Shown: positions 43,985 to 53,498, counted from the first letter of the stretch. The stretch: DNA of 64,000 nucleotides from an uncultured Prevotella sp. (GCA_900317405.1 ONGP01000001.1:62001-126000), one strand, 5' to 3'. Program-made: numbers and translations. The notes: a model not told the origin generated them from the letters alone.

Positions 43985-46900
43985 GTGAAGACCATCGGCA
44001 GACTGATAGTAGCCTTGCTCATGATGACCTTAGGCACCACTGCCAAGGCTGAGGGGCGGTATGCGGAACACTCTGTGCTCCGCGAGGGAAACTGGGCTAA
44101 GATCAGAGTGAGCGAGAGCGGATTCTACCAACTATCTGATGCACTGATAAAGAAGGCAGGATTCAGCGATGCCAGCAGGGTGAAGATATACGGCTACGGT
44201 GGTGCACTGCAACCTGAAAAACTTACTGGCGACTATCTTACCAATACCGACGACCTGCAAGAGGTGCCTACCTGCACCATCGGCGGCAAACGGGTGTTTT
44301 ATGCAGTAGGCCCAGTAAACTGGGATAATAAGGAATCGCTCGCACGCACGCGAAATCCTTATTCTGACTACGGATATTACTTCCTGACAGAGGGCGACGA
44401 CGAACCGCTGACCACAGACAGTGCAACTATGGTATCAACCAACTATCCTACCAGCAACGATTATCATCAGCTGTACGAGGTTGACGACTACTCGTGGTTC
44501 CATGGAGGCCGTAATCTGTTTGACAAGACGCTATTCGCCATCGGCACACCACTGACATACACTCTAAAGGCCACAGGAGCCAACGGACAGATATGCGTGG
44601 CCCTGACTGCCGACGACGACTATGAGGCCACACTAGAGGTTAACGACTCGCTGGTGGGTACCATGAGCAAGAAGGTATCGCTAGACAGCTATACCAAAGC
44701 CGACGAGCAGATGTATCAGTACACACTGAACGGTGCACTGAAGGCAGAGAACACTATCCGTATAACTCTGAAGAAAGGCAGCAACGTGAGACTGGACTAC
44801 ATCGACCTGTATCACGCCGAGCCCACCCCACTCGATATGGCTAATCTGCCAGTGCCCGAATATGTGTATCGCATAACCAATCAGGACCACCACGCCGATG
44901 TAGCTGTAGATATGGTAATAATCATTCCCACGTCGCAGACTCTGTTGGCACAGGCCGAACGGCTAAAGGCATATCACGAGCAGCACGACGCCCTGACAGT
45001 AAGAATAGTGCCTGCTGACGAACTTTACAACGAATTTAGCAGCGGCACCCCTGATGCCACGGCCTATCGCAGATATATGAAGATGCTATACGACCGCGCT
45101 GCTAACGATAGCGAGAAGCCACGCTATCTGTTGCTGTTTGGCGACGGTGGATGGGACAACCGCATGAAGACCACCGAGTGGAGCGGATACAGCCCCGACG
45201 ACTATCTGCTGTGCTACGAGAGCGAGAACTCGTTCAGTCAGGTTAGCTGCTACGTAAGTGATGATTTCTTCTGTCTGCTTGACGATGAGGAGGTGATACA
45301 GAAAGGAAGCGGCAATAGCCAGAGCTATACAGGACAGCCCGATGTGGCAGTGGGCCGACTGCCACTGCGCAGCATCGAGGACGCACAGGCGATGGTAGAC
45401 AAGATCATCAACTACAGCAACAACGAGCATGCCGGCAACTGGCAGAACGAGATATGCATGATGGGCGACGACGGCAACCAGAACTCGCACATGAAGACTG
45501 CCGACAAGGTGGCCAGGATGATAGAGCAGAACTACAGTAACTATAACGTAAATAAGATATACTGGGATGCCTATCAGCGCACATCGTCGGCGACGGGCTA
45601 CAGCTATCCCGACGTGACACGACTGATAAAGCAGCAGATACAGAGTGGTGCACTGATGATGAACTACTGTGGACACGGTGCTGCCTATGCCATGAGTCAT
45701 GAGTATGTGATGAAACTGGACGACTTCGAGACATCGCAGTCGAACTATCTGCCACTGTGGATCACAGCATCGTGCGACATCATGCCGTTTGACGGACAGG
45801 AGGACAATATCGGCGAGACCGTGCTGCTGAACCGCAAGGGCGGCGGCATAGCATTCTTTGGTACCACCAGAACTGTATATGCCTCATACAACGAGGTGAT
45901 GAATCTGGCATTTACCAAATACGTGCTGACACCTGGCATATCGATAGGTGAGGCTGCCCGATTGGCCAAATGCGAACTGGTGAGCAAGGGCAGCGACCTG
46001 ACCTGCAACAAACTGCAATACACCCTGCTGGGCGACCCGGCACTGCATCTGGCCACACCCAAACAGCAGATTGTGGTAGACAGTATCAACGGACTGTCGG
46101 CAGACGAGACAATCAAGTTGGCCGCAGGTTCGGTAGTGCAGATAACAGGACATATCGAGAACAGCGACGAAGATACCGACACAGACTTCGACGGTGTAGT
46201 AACACTATCGGTAAGAGATGCCGAGGAGACTATCACCTGCCGACTGAACAACACTACGAGCGACGGTGCCGACGAGCCGTTTGTTTACAACGACCGTACC
46301 AAGACACTGTATCGTGGATCGGACAATGTAGAAAGAGGTGTGTTCCACGTTACATTCACCATACCAAAGGACATAAGCTATACCGACGGCAGCGGACTGA
46401 TGACGCTATATGCTGTGAACAACGACAAGTCGAAGACAGCGCACGGCGAGAACGAGAGTTTTGAACTGATAGGCAGCGAGACAGCACTCACCGACTCTAT
46501 CGGTCCGTCGATATACTGCTACCTGAACTCAAAATCGTTTAAGAGTGGTGGCAAGGTTAACACCACACCATACTTCGTAGCCGAGCTCTACGACGACAGC
46601 GGCATCAACGCTTCGGGTAGCAGTATAGGTCACGACCTGGAACTGATAATAGACGGTGACATAAACAAAACTTACAATCTGAACGACTACTTTGAGTACG
46701 ACTTCGGCGACTACCGTTCGGGTAAGCTGGGCTTCAGCATCCCAGAACTGAGCGTGGGTACACATAGGTTGCTGTTCAGAGCATGGGACATACTGAACAA
46801 CTCATCAACAGTAGAATATAGCTTTGAGGTATCGGACGATGCCGGCACAGGCGAATTCAACGTGACATGCACCAAGAATCCAGCCCAAACCAATACGCAG

Positions 46901-47146
46901 TTTGTAATCACCCATGGTCGCATAGGCAGCGAACTTAAGGTAACGCTCGATGTATACGACACTGGTGGCCGACAAGTATGGCGACAGACAGAATCGGTAG
47001 TGCCCACCAGCGATACATTCACCATCGACTGGAACCTGAACGTGGCAGGCGGAAGTAGGCTGCACACAGGTCTGTATCTGTGCAAGATAACTCTGAACGA
47101 CGGCGATAGCAAAACCGTTAAATTACTGATTAAGAGCAATAATTAG
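43985..47146 (+). CDS. porU: Type IX secretion sortase PorU (C25-like peptidase)
   Basis: 1053 residues, apparent GTG start at 43985 followed by a signal peptide (MKTIGRLIVALLMMTLGTTAKA). The N-terminal beta domains (about 25-300) precede a gingipain-like C25 domain (about 305-690) with catalytic His 564 in 'YCGHGAAY' and Cys 597 in 'WITASCDIM'. The end ('VYDTGGRQVWR', 'GLYLCKITLNDGDSKTVKLL') resembles a type IX C-terminal domain, as in known PorU. PorU removes the sorting domain of type IX cargo at the cell surface and attaches the cargo to lipopolysaccharide. The porU-porV-ispF order is the one I know from Porphyromonas gingivalis, which strengthens the call. Confidence 0.93.
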   Translation: MKTIGRLIVALLMMTLGTTAKAEGRYAEHSVLREGNWAKIRVSESGFYQLSDALIKKAGFSDASRVKIYGYGGALQPEKLTGDYLTNTDDLQEVPTCTIGGKRVFYAVGPVNWDNKESLARTRNPYSDYGYYFLTEGDDEPLTTDSATMVSTNYPTSNDYHQLYEVDDYSWFHGGRNLFDKTLFAIGTPLTYTLKATGANGQICVALTADDDYEATLEVNDSLVGTMSKKVSLDSYTKADEQMYQYTLNGALKAENTIRITLKKGSNVRLDYIDLYHAEPTPLDMANLPVPEYVYRITNQDHHADVAVDMVIIIPTSQTLLAQAERLKAYHEQHDALTVRIVPADELYNEFSSGTPDATAYRRYMKMLYDRAANDSEKPRYLLLFGDGGWDNRMKTTEWSGYSPDDYLLCYESENSFSQVSCYVSDDFFCLLDDEEVIQKGSGNSQSYTGQPDVAVGRLPLRSIEDAQAMVDKIINYSNNEHAGNWQNEICMMGDDGNQNSHMKTADKVARMIEQNYSNYNVNKIYWDAYQRTSSATGYSYPDVTRLIKQQIQSGALMMNYCGHGAAYAMSHEYVMKLDDFETSQSNYLPLWITASCDIMPFDGQEDNIGETVLLNRKGGGIAFFGTTRTVYASYNEVMNLAFTKYVLTPGISIGEAARLAKCELVSKGSDLTCNKLQYTLLGDPALHLATPKQQIVVDSINGLSADETIKLAAGSVVQITGHIENSDEDTDTDFDGVVTLSVRDAEETITCRLNNTTSDGADEPFVYNDRTKTLYRGSDNVERGVFHVTFTIPKDISYTDGSGLMTLYAVNNDKSKTAHGENESFELIGSETALTDSIGPSIYCYLNSKSFKSGGKVNTTPYFVAELYDDSGINASGSSIGHDLELIIDGDINKTYNLNDYFEYDFGDYRSGKLGFSIPELSVGTHRLLFRAWDILNNSSTVEYSFEVSDDAGTGEFNVTCTKNPAQTNTQFVITHGRIGSELKVTLDVYDTGGRQVWRQTESVVPTSDTFTIDWNLNVAGGSRLHTGLYLCKITLNDGDSKTVKLLIKSNN

Positions 47147-47169
47147 AAATACAATACGTTATATAGTAT

Positions 47170-48324
47170 ATGATGAAAAGAAGTTTATATATTTGCATTC
47201 TGGCACTTTTGCCACTATGCGCCAGTGCTCAGGACGACAAGAACTCAATGTTCAACCCCGTGGAGCATGCCGTGATATCGCAGACCATAGCCCCCGATGC
47301 ACGTGGAGCTGCTATGGGTGATGTGGGTGTGGCCACCGATCCTGACGTAAACTCACAGTACTGGAACCCAGCCAAGTATCCATTCTGCATCAGTCGTGCA
47401 GGTGTAGCACTAAACTATACCCCTTGGCTGCGACAGTTGGTAAACGACATCGACCTGGCCTATATGGCGGGTTATTATCGTATAGGCGACTATTCGGCCA
47501 TCAGTGGATCGCTACGTTACTTCTCACTAGGCGAGGTGGATGCCAGCGACGGAATGACGGTTAAGCCATACGAAATGTCGCTTGACGTGGCCTACTCGAT
47601 GATGCTGAGCGAGAACTTCTCGCTGGCAGCTGGTCTGCGCTGGATATACAGCGACCTGCGCTACGACTACAGCGAGGACTCAAAACCAGCATCGGCATTT
47701 GCTGCCGACCTGGCTATGTATTATAATAACTACATAATGATGGGCAGCAGAGAGTGCCAGTTGGGTCTGGGTATGAACATCTCGAACATCGGTAGTAAGA
47801 TATCTTATTACGGCGACGACGAGAGTCAGTTCCTGCCAGCCAACCTACGCATTGGAGCATCGCTGATGATACCTGTCGACGAGTACAACCGTTTCTCAAT
47901 ATCTGCCGATGCAAACAAACTGCTGGTACCTACAGTGCCACGTCAGGAGGAAGGCGAGTCGAACAGCGACTATCAGGACCGTGTACGCCGTGAACATAGC
48001 GATATCAGTGCCATAAGCGGTATATTCAAGAGCTTTGGCGATGCACCTGGTGGATTTAGCGAGGAGCTAAAGGAGATACAGTGGAGCATAGGTGCAGAAT
48101 ACGTGTATCACGATCAGTTCTCGCTGCGCGCCGGATATCATCATCAGGACGAGACTAAGGGTAACCTGAAGTATTTCACCGTGGGTGGTGGATTCAGAAT
48201 GAACGTGTTCTCGCTCGACGTAGGTTATGTAATCTCGACAGCACGCAGCAACCCACTCGACCAGACACTGCGATTCTCGCTTACATTCGATATGGACGGA
48301 ATTAAGGATCTGTTTAGACGTTAA
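47170..48324 (+). CDS. porV: Type IX secretion outer-membrane protein PorV
   Basis: 384 residues with a signal peptide ending near 'LCASAQ' (residue 20); a second Met at codon 2 (47173) is an alternative start. 'EHAVISQTIAPDARGAAMGD' then 'VGVATDPDVNSQYWNPAKY' is the PorV N-terminal signature. The rest reads as a FadL-like beta-barrel ending in 'LDQTLRFSLTFDMDGIKDLFRR'. PorV shuttles type IX cargo from the translocon to PorU. It lies 23 bp after porU. Confidence 0.94.
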   Translation: MMKRSLYICILALLPLCASAQDDKNSMFNPVEHAVISQTIAPDARGAAMGDVGVATDPDVNSQYWNPAKYPFCISRAGVALNYTPWLRQLVNDIDLAYMAGYYRIGDYSAISGSLRYFSLGEVDASDGMTVKPYEMSLDVAYSMMLSENFSLAAGLRWIYSDLRYDYSEDSKPASAFAADLAMYYNNYIMMGSRECQLGLGMNISNIGSKISYYGDDESQFLPANLRIGASLMIPVDEYNRFSISADANKLLVPTVPRQEEGESNSDYQDRVRREHSDISAISGIFKSFGDAPGGFSEELKEIQWSIGAEYVYHDQFSLRAGYHHQDETKGNLKYFTVGGGFRMNVFSLDVGYVISTARSNPLDQTLRFSLTFDMDGIKDLFRR

Positions 48325-48359
48325 ACATTAAACGTTAAACATTAAAGATTAAACATTAA
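48318..48359 (+). repeat. Three-unit 14-bp tandem repeat between porV and ispF
   Basis: Units ACGTTAAACATTAA start at 48318 and 48332, with a two-base variant at 48346. The first unit overlaps the porV stop codon and the last ends 3 bp before the ispF ATG. Confidence 0.85.
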
Positions 48360-48362
48360 AAT

Positions 48363-48842
48363 ATGAAGATACGAGTTGGAATGGGCTTTGATGTCCATCA
48401 GTTAGTTGAAGGCCGCGACCTGTGGATGGGCGGCATAAAAATAGATCATAGTAAGGGACTGCTGGGTCACAGCGATGCCGATGTGCTGCTGCACGCCATC
48501 TGTGATGCACTGCTGGGTGCTGCCAATATGCGTGACATAGGCTACCACTTCCCCGATACAGCCGAGTTTACCGAAGGCATGGACAGTAAGGTGATACTGA
48601 AGAAGACCATCGAACTGATAGCTACTAAAGGCTATAAGCTAGTAAACATCGATGCCACCATCTGCGCAGAGCGCCCCAAGATGAATCCACATATCCCCGA
48701 TATGAAAGCCTGCATGGCTAAGGTTATCGGATGCGACGAAGACGACATATCTATTAAGGCTACTACCACCGAAAAACTGGGCTTTACAGGCCGCGAAGAA
48801 GGTATCTCAGCCTATGCTGTGGTACTGATTGAAAAAGCATAA
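48363..48842 (+). CDS. ispF: 2-C-methyl-D-erythritol 2,4-cyclodiphosphate synthase
   Basis: 159 residues, the usual IspF length. 'RVGMGFDVHQL' (metal ligands Asp and His), 'GLLGHSDADVLLHAICDALL', 'GDIGYHFPDT'-type sequence and 'KATTTEKLGFTGREEGISAY' are diagnostic. It forms the cyclic diphosphate intermediate of the non-mevalonate isoprenoid pathway in the cytosol, with a divalent metal, as a trimer. It is probably co-transcribed with porU and porV. Confidence 0.97.
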   Translation: MKIRVGMGFDVHQLVEGRDLWMGGIKIDHSKGLLGHSDADVLLHAICDALLGAANMRDIGYHFPDTAEFTEGMDSKVILKKTIELIATKGYKLVNIDATICAERPKMNPHIPDMKACMAKVIGCDEDDISIKATTTEKLGFTGREEGISAYAVVLIEKA

Positions 48843-48854
48843 ACATTAAGGTAT

Positions 48855-48895
48855 ATAAAGAGTGATGCCACAACCCTCACGAGCTGTGGCATCAC
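48855..48895 (-). terminator. Terminator of the candidate RNA (may also serve ispF)
   Basis: A perfect 11-bp stem (48862-48872 with 48885-48895) is followed by TCTTTATAT on the minus strand. On the plus strand no T tract follows, so the minus direction fits better. Confidence 0.65.
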
Positions 48896-49100
48896 AAAAG
48901 CCTATGTTTAACTAAAAATCCTTTTCCTATAAAAAAGAAATTTTCAGCCCAACAGGACCAAAAATTTGAAAGTTTAAAAGGGAGCTTCACAGCGACCTCC
49001 AGTTATCCCACTGTTGAAAACTTTCTTTTACCAATAACTAAAAACCTAAAACTATAAATATTACTACTAACCTAAAACAATCTAATCTATTAACCTTTTG
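48855..49100 (-). ncRNA. Candidate structured non-coding RNA
   Basis: A gene-free 436-bp gap (48843-49278) holds, on the minus strand, a -7 element (49107-49114). About 200 bp of non-coding sequence able to form at least two stems follows. One pairs GAAAGTTT with AAACTTTC around an inner domain (about 48967-49026). The other pairs AAATTTT with AAAATTT around a GGTCC/GGGCT stem (about 48938-48968). It ends in a strong terminator hairpin. No frame of useful length is present. The family is unknown; a 6S-like or other small RNA is possible. Confidence 0.5.
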
Positions 49101-49106
49101 ACGATG

Positions 49107-49114
49107 CAAAGGTA
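49107..49114 (-). promoter_or_regulatory. -7 element (TACCTTTG) of the candidate RNA
   Basis: TACCTTTG on the minus strand, pointing away from the glycosyltransferase genes into a region without any reading frame. Confidence 0.5.
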
Positions 49115-49252
49115 CGACGATTTTTTGAATCTCACAAATATTTGTGCAGAAATAGTGTATAATTTAACATTATTCTTGATTTGCATCAAACTATTGTGTC
49201 CGCACACAACAAATATTTACTTATTTTTACTTGGTTTTAACAAAACTTGTTG

Positions 49253-49260
49253 TACCTTTG
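49253..49260 (+). promoter_or_regulatory. -7 element (TACCTTTG) of the glycosyltransferase pair
   Basis: TACCTTTG lies 18 bp before the ATG at 49279, with TTGG about 20 bp upstream as a possible -33 element. Confidence 0.65.
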
Positions 49261-49278
49261 TGGCGAGAAAATAAAAAG

Positions 49279-50529
49279 ATGAAAGTACTAATAGTAAATA
49301 CAAGCGAGCATACAGGTGGGGCAGCTGTAGCTGCCAACCGTCTGATGAAGGCTCTGATAAATAATGGTGTAAAGGCCAAGATGCTGGTACGCGACAAGGA
49401 AACTGACTCGCTTACCGTCATCGGCATGAACCATCACATAGCTGCCGAATGGTATTTTTTGTATGAACGACTGCAGATATGGGTAAGAAATCTGTTCCAT
49501 CGTAAGAATCTATTCAAGGTATCGACAGCCAGTACTGGATTTGATATCACCCGACTTCCCGAATTCCAGGAGGCTGATATCATCCACCTGCACTGGATAA
49601 ACCAGGGATTCCTGTCGCTGTCGTCGATTGAGAAGATACTGAAAAGTGGGAAGCCTGTGGTATGGACCATGCACGATATGTGGGAGGCGACAGCCATCTG
49701 TCATCACGCTTACGAGTGCACCAACTACCAGTCGGAGTGTCATCACTGTCCGTTCCTTAGTTCACCGGGCAAGCACGATCTGTCTAATAAGGTATTCCAC
49801 AAGAAACTGCGACTGGCAGCCTACCCTATCCACTATGTGGCAGTGAGCAATTGGCTTGCTGATCGTGCAAAGCAGAGTGCACTGATAGGCAAGCAACCCA
49901 TTCATGTAATCCCCAACTCTATCTCGCCCTCGCAGTTTACGATGATTAACCGCACCGATGCACGTGCCATGCTGTCTGTAAAAGAAAAATATGTCGTGGC
50001 ATTCGGTGCCGCACGCATCGACGATGATATCAAGGGGCTGAGTTATCTGCTTGACGCCCTGCGAATACTTATCAGTGAACGCGGATATAAGTCGAGCGAC
50101 ATCAGACTATTGCTGTTTGGAGGTATCAAGGATGAGAGCAAGTTGAACGAGATACCCGTGGAGTACACATACTTCGGCTACGTAAACGACCATAGTCGCA
50201 TGTCGCAGATCTACTCGGCTGCGAATGTAGTGGTATCGTCATCGCTCTACGAGACATTCGGACAGACACTCATAGAGGCCCAGTTATGCGGATGCATCCC
50301 CGTGGCATTCAACAACAGCGGCCAGAGTGACATCATCCACCACAAGGAAGATGGTTACCTAGCCGACTACCTGTCGGCCGGAAGTCTGGCCGACGGACTG
50401 GAATGGACTTTCAATGCCAGGATTGAGCCTCGCGACCAGAAGAAGGGTGTGGTGCGCAGATATGCCGAGAGTGTGGTTGCAGCACAATACATACACCTAT
50501 ATCAAGATATAAGTAAGAAGAGTATATGA
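49279..50529 (+). CDS. GT4 family glycosyltransferase
   Basis: 416 residues from the ATG at 49279; upstream in-frame starts lie in the promoter. The GT-B N-terminal domain begins 'MKVLIVNTSEHTGGAAVAAN' and includes 'ADIIHLHWINQGFLSLSSIE' and 'WTMHDMWEATAICHHAYEC'. The C-terminal nucleotide-sugar-binding domain has 'SLYETFGQTLIEAQLCG', matching the E-x7-E motif of GT4. It is cytosolic or membrane-associated and probably builds an exopolysaccharide or O-antigen unit. It overlaps the next glycosyltransferase gene by 4 bp, so the two are coupled. Confidence 0.9.
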   Translation: MKVLIVNTSEHTGGAAVAANRLMKALINNGVKAKMLVRDKETDSLTVIGMNHHIAAEWYFLYERLQIWVRNLFHRKNLFKVSTASTGFDITRLPEFQEADIIHLHWINQGFLSLSSIEKILKSGKPVVWTMHDMWEATAICHHAYECTNYQSECHHCPFLSSPGKHDLSNKVFHKKLRLAAYPIHYVAVSNWLADRAKQSALIGKQPIHVIPNSISPSQFTMINRTDARAMLSVKEKYVVAFGAARIDDDIKGLSYLLDALRILISERGYKSSDIRLLLFGGIKDESKLNEIPVEYTYFGYVNDHSRMSQIYSAANVVVSSSLYETFGQTLIEAQLCGCIPVAFNNSGQSDIIHHKEDGYLADYLSAGSLADGLEWTFNARIEPRDQKKGVVRRYAESVVAAQYIHLYQDISKKSI

Positions 50530-51302
50530 TACGAATAACATACATCACCATAACATATAATGCTGCCAAGGTACTACAGCGGACGCTGGACAGTGTGCTG
50601 GCACAGGATTATCCCAACATAGAGCACCTGATTATCGATGGTGCATCGACAGATGATACACTAAAGATTGTTGACGACTATATTGCCCGCTCAAACGCTG
50701 CGGAGAACGGTCATCAGATACAGGTATCGTCAGAGCCCGACAAGGGCATTTACGACGCCATGAACAAAGGTTTGAGGAGCATGACAGGCGACTACGTATG
50801 CTACTTGAACGCCGGCGATTTCCTGCCCACGACCGATACTGCCAGCCGCATAGCTCAACAGGTTGAGGCAAGCGAAAGTACACCTGCCGTGCTATACGGC
50901 GATACCGACATAGTAGACGGCGAGGGCCAATTCCTGCATCACCGCCGACTGGCACCGCCCGAGAACCTCACATGGAAATCATTCCGCCAGGGCATGCTGG
51001 TGTGTCATCAGGCATTCTACGCCCGTACCGACTTTGCCATCGCAACACCTTATGACATGCAGTATCGCTATTCGGCTGATGTTGACTGGTGCATCCGTGT
51101 GATGAAGGCAGCAGCCAAGGAAAACGTGCCCATGCTGAATCTGCACATGGTGGTGGCCAACTACACCCAGGAGGGACAAACAACGCTCCATCACCGCGAA
51201 TCGCTCTGGGAGCGATATAGGGTGATGGAGCATCATTACGGACGGGTGCAAACCTTCTTACTACACTGCTGGTTTGCTGTCCGCTCCCTTCTTAAACACT
51301 AA
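50526..51302 (+). CDS. GT2 family glycosyltransferase
   Basis: 258 residues. The GT-A fold is shown by 'ITYITITYNAAKVLQRTLDS', 'IEHLIIDGASTDDTLKIVDD', 'DKGIYDAMNKGL' and 'CYLNAGDFL' (DxD-like region), which resemble WcaE-type colanic-acid glycosyltransferases. Its start overlaps the GT4 stop (ATGA). It ends 4 bp from the convergent amylase gene, with no terminator between. A two-gene glycosyltransferase unit without polymerase or flippase genes is visible here, so the rest of the pathway must lie elsewhere. Confidence 0.9.
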   Translation: MIRITYITITYNAAKVLQRTLDSVLAQDYPNIEHLIIDGASTDDTLKIVDDYIARSNAAENGHQIQVSSEPDKGIYDAMNKGLRSMTGDYVCYLNAGDFLPTTDTASRIAQQVEASESTPAVLYGDTDIVDGEGQFLHHRRLAPPENLTWKSFRQGMLVCHQAFYARTDFAIATPYDMQYRYSADVDWCIRVMKAAAKENVPMLNLHMVVANYTQEGQTTLHHRESLWERYRVMEHHYGRVQTFLLHCWFAVRSLLKH

Positions 51303-51306
51303 CTAA

Positions 51307-53403
51307 TTATTTCACTATGAACTTTCTCTTGTTTACGATATAGATGCCCTTGGCCAGTCCGCTGAGGGCATCAGCGTTATTAGGTGCCGTTTTAACCAGG
51401 CGACCATCGAGAGTATAAACCTTAGTCATACCCTGCACGTCAGCATCGATAGCACGGATTCCGGTTGCGGTTACCTGTCCCTGCAGTCCCTTCTTATTAT
51501 AATATCCTCCATTAGTGAATGCAAGGTCTTCGGTCTGTGGACTACCCCAATTACTGAAGATTATCTTCTGTGGCTGGGTAGCAGATGTTTTCTTTTCCTT
51601 GGTACCATCCCATGACCACTTCCATACCTTATTGCCATTATTAGCCTCGCCCAGATAGGTGCAAGCTACACCAGGCCATTGTCCGTTTGCACTGGTAAAG
51701 TTCTCTGCAGGCGTATCGCACCATGCCCAGCAATAGATGGTTTTGGTCCACTCCTCAGGAGCTTCGAAGAAAGCGCATACCTCACCCTCGTCTACTTTAC
51801 AGAAATCAGGTATCTCAATTGGTTGCTCCTGCTCTGGCTCTGTATAGGTAAAGATACGAGTGATGACTCCTGTAACAGTACCACCTACCAATAGTCCAAC
51901 TTTCAGTGTGGTGGTATTCTCTATCTTGATACTAGATCCCGTTGCAACCGGAGTACCATTCGAGGCTGTAGGCTCTGAACCATCGGTAGTATAAACCAGC
52001 TTTGCATTGGCATCAGCAGACACTGCAGTCAGAGTAACATCAAAAGCATCAGTAAAATCGCCACTACCCTTATCAGCCCAGGCTGTTTCGAGGCTGTTGG
52101 CCAGATAGTAAGCATAATGATAGCCCGAAAGAATCTTAATCCACCCGTCGTTTTCTGGCGTCACCTTTGACGTATTACCTACAACAACCAATAATTTGCT
52201 GTCTATAGCATTGGCAAAAAACTTTGTTTCGTTGGGTTTAAAACCATATCTAGAGTAAGTAGAAGTATTACTGATACCTGCCAACTTACGCGCCTCAATC
52301 ATTGCCTTAATCTCAGTCTTGTATGCTTGCCAATGCTTAAAGAATACACATGGTGTACCAGGCATAGCCAACAGGAATGCATTAGCAGCCAAAGTATCTT
52401 TCTTAATAGGATCCTGAGCAGCGTTCGAGCGCTTCTCTGTATCGTGATTTTCTACGAAAGTGACCGAATACTGGCGATAGGCCTCATTACTAATAATACT
52501 GGTGCCGCCAAGCAGATTATAGTTAGCAGTCTGATTCCAGTTCTTGCTGTTATTGTCATTATCGCTTCCTCTTAGAGCATTACGTACAGTATAACGGAAC
52601 GGGAAGTCGAAAGCTGCACTCTGGATTTTTTCGTTTACCTTGGTACCATCAATCCATTTAATGACATTGTTAGCGTTGCCATCCCAATACTCTCCTACAG
52701 AGAACTTAGTATTGGAGTCTACATTATACATTCCAGTATATTCTGCAGAATAACCCTTTACCATATCGTAACGGAATCCTGCATAGCCCAGGTCGTTGAG
52801 CAAGAACTTAAGATAGGCTTTCACAATACGCTGAACATTCTCGCTCTTGTGGTCCAGATCGCGCATACCATCCCAACCTTCGCCCGTATCATTGTTGGTA
52901 CTTATGCTTATATTATTCTGGGTTGCCCAAGTCTTTGTTTTACCACCATCATCGTTTGCACAAATATCAGTTGGTAGCATTTGGTAAGTCTCACCCTTGT
53001 ATGTCTCTGCCGGATAATCAACCAAAGAACCATTCACACCAAGATGCTTACGGTGATTTATCACAACATCGGCAATGGTGCCAAGACCCTTCTCTTTGAA
53101 AGTATTGATCATCGAGCGAAGTTGGGCTTCGTTACCAAAAGAACTATCGTAATCATTAAACCACCACAAGTCATCGTAACCCATTGACGTTCCTCCACAG
53201 TTTCCACTCTGCGGAATCCAGATCAGATCGAAACTTGCAGCAAGGTCGTTAGCTTGTTTCTCAAGAGTCTTCCATCTGGAATCATCAAACGAATCCCAAT
53301 AGAATCCCTGTAGCATCACACCTTTATAATCTTTGGGCCAACCCTGTGCCATCGCAGCTATTGCTACGAAGCAGAATAACAATGTAGAGTAAAGTCTTCT
53401 CAT
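51307..53403 (-). CDS. Secreted GH13 alpha-amylase with starch-binding module and type IX sorting domain
   Basis: 698 residues with a signal peptide ending near residue 20 (AMAQ). GH13 catalytic residues are Asp 213 (GFRYDM), Glu 238 (VGEYW) and Asp 321 (VENHDTEKR). After the barrel come a chitobiase-C-like Ig domain ('LVYTTDGSEPTASNG') and a CBM26-type starch-binding module ('TIYCWAWCDTPAENFTSANG', 'KIIFSNWGSPQTEDLAFTNG'). A type IX C-terminal sorting domain closes the protein ('VYTLDGRLVKTA', 'GLAKGIYIVNKRKFIVK'). It therefore probably reaches the cell surface through the PorU/PorV machinery and cuts starch outside the cell. It has its own promoter and the shared TGCAAnCGnTTGCA operator. 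Confidence 0.93.
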   Translation of the reverse strand: MRRLYSTLLFCFVAIAAMAQGWPKDYKGVMLQGFYWDSFDDSRWKTLEKQANDLAASFDLIWIPQSGNCGGTSMGYDDLWWFNDYDSSFGNEAQLRSMINTFKEKGLGTIADVVINHRKHLGVNGSLVDYPAETYKGETYQMLPTDICANDDGGKTKTWATQNNISISTNNDTGEGWDGMRDLDHKSENVQRIVKAYLKFLLNDLGYAGFRYDMVKGYSAEYTGMYNVDSNTKFSVGEYWDGNANNVIKWIDGTKVNEKIQSAAFDFPFRYTVRNALRGSDNDNNSKNWNQTANYNLLGGTSIISNEAYRQYSVTFVENHDTEKRSNAAQDPIKKDTLAANAFLLAMPGTPCVFFKHWQAYKTEIKAMIEARKLAGISNTSTYSRYGFKPNETKFFANAIDSKLLVVVGNTSKVTPENDGWIKILSGYHYAYYLANSLETAWADKGSGDFTDAFDVTLTAVSADANAKLVYTTDGSEPTASNGTPVATGSSIKIENTTTLKVGLLVGGTVTGVITRIFTYTEPEQEQPIEIPDFCKVDEGEVCAFFEAPEEWTKTIYCWAWCDTPAENFTSANGQWPGVACTYLGEANNGNKVWKWSWDGTKEKKTSATQPQKIIFSNWGSPQTEDLAFTNGGYYNKKGLQGQVTATGIRAIDADVQGMTKVYTLDGRLVKTAPNNADALSGLAKGIYIVNKRKFIVK

Positions 53404-53436
53404 ATGCCTTTAGTTATCTGTATTATTATTTTGGTG

Positions 53437-53444
53437 CAAAGATA
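53437..53444 (-). promoter_or_regulatory. -7 element (TATCTTTG) of the secreted amylase
   Basis: TATCTTTG on the minus strand, 33 bp before the ATG at 53403 and 55 bp from the operator at 53499. Confidence 0.7.
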
Positions 53445-53450
53445 TGAAAA

Positions 53451-53479
53451 AAGCCGCTTGGTTATTCTCCAAGCGGCTT
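53451..53479. terminator. Second terminator downstream of the starch sus operon
   Basis: A perfect 11-bp stem with a 7-nt loop and T runs on both sides. It lies between the operator and the -7 element of the amylase gene, insulating it from read-through. Confidence 0.8.
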
Positions 53480-53498
53480 ATTTTTAGCAAGTTATATG

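Noticed and set aside
45086..46254. Several antisense frames of 115-204 codons opposite porU
   Set aside because: They overlap each other and the strongly supported porU coding sequence.
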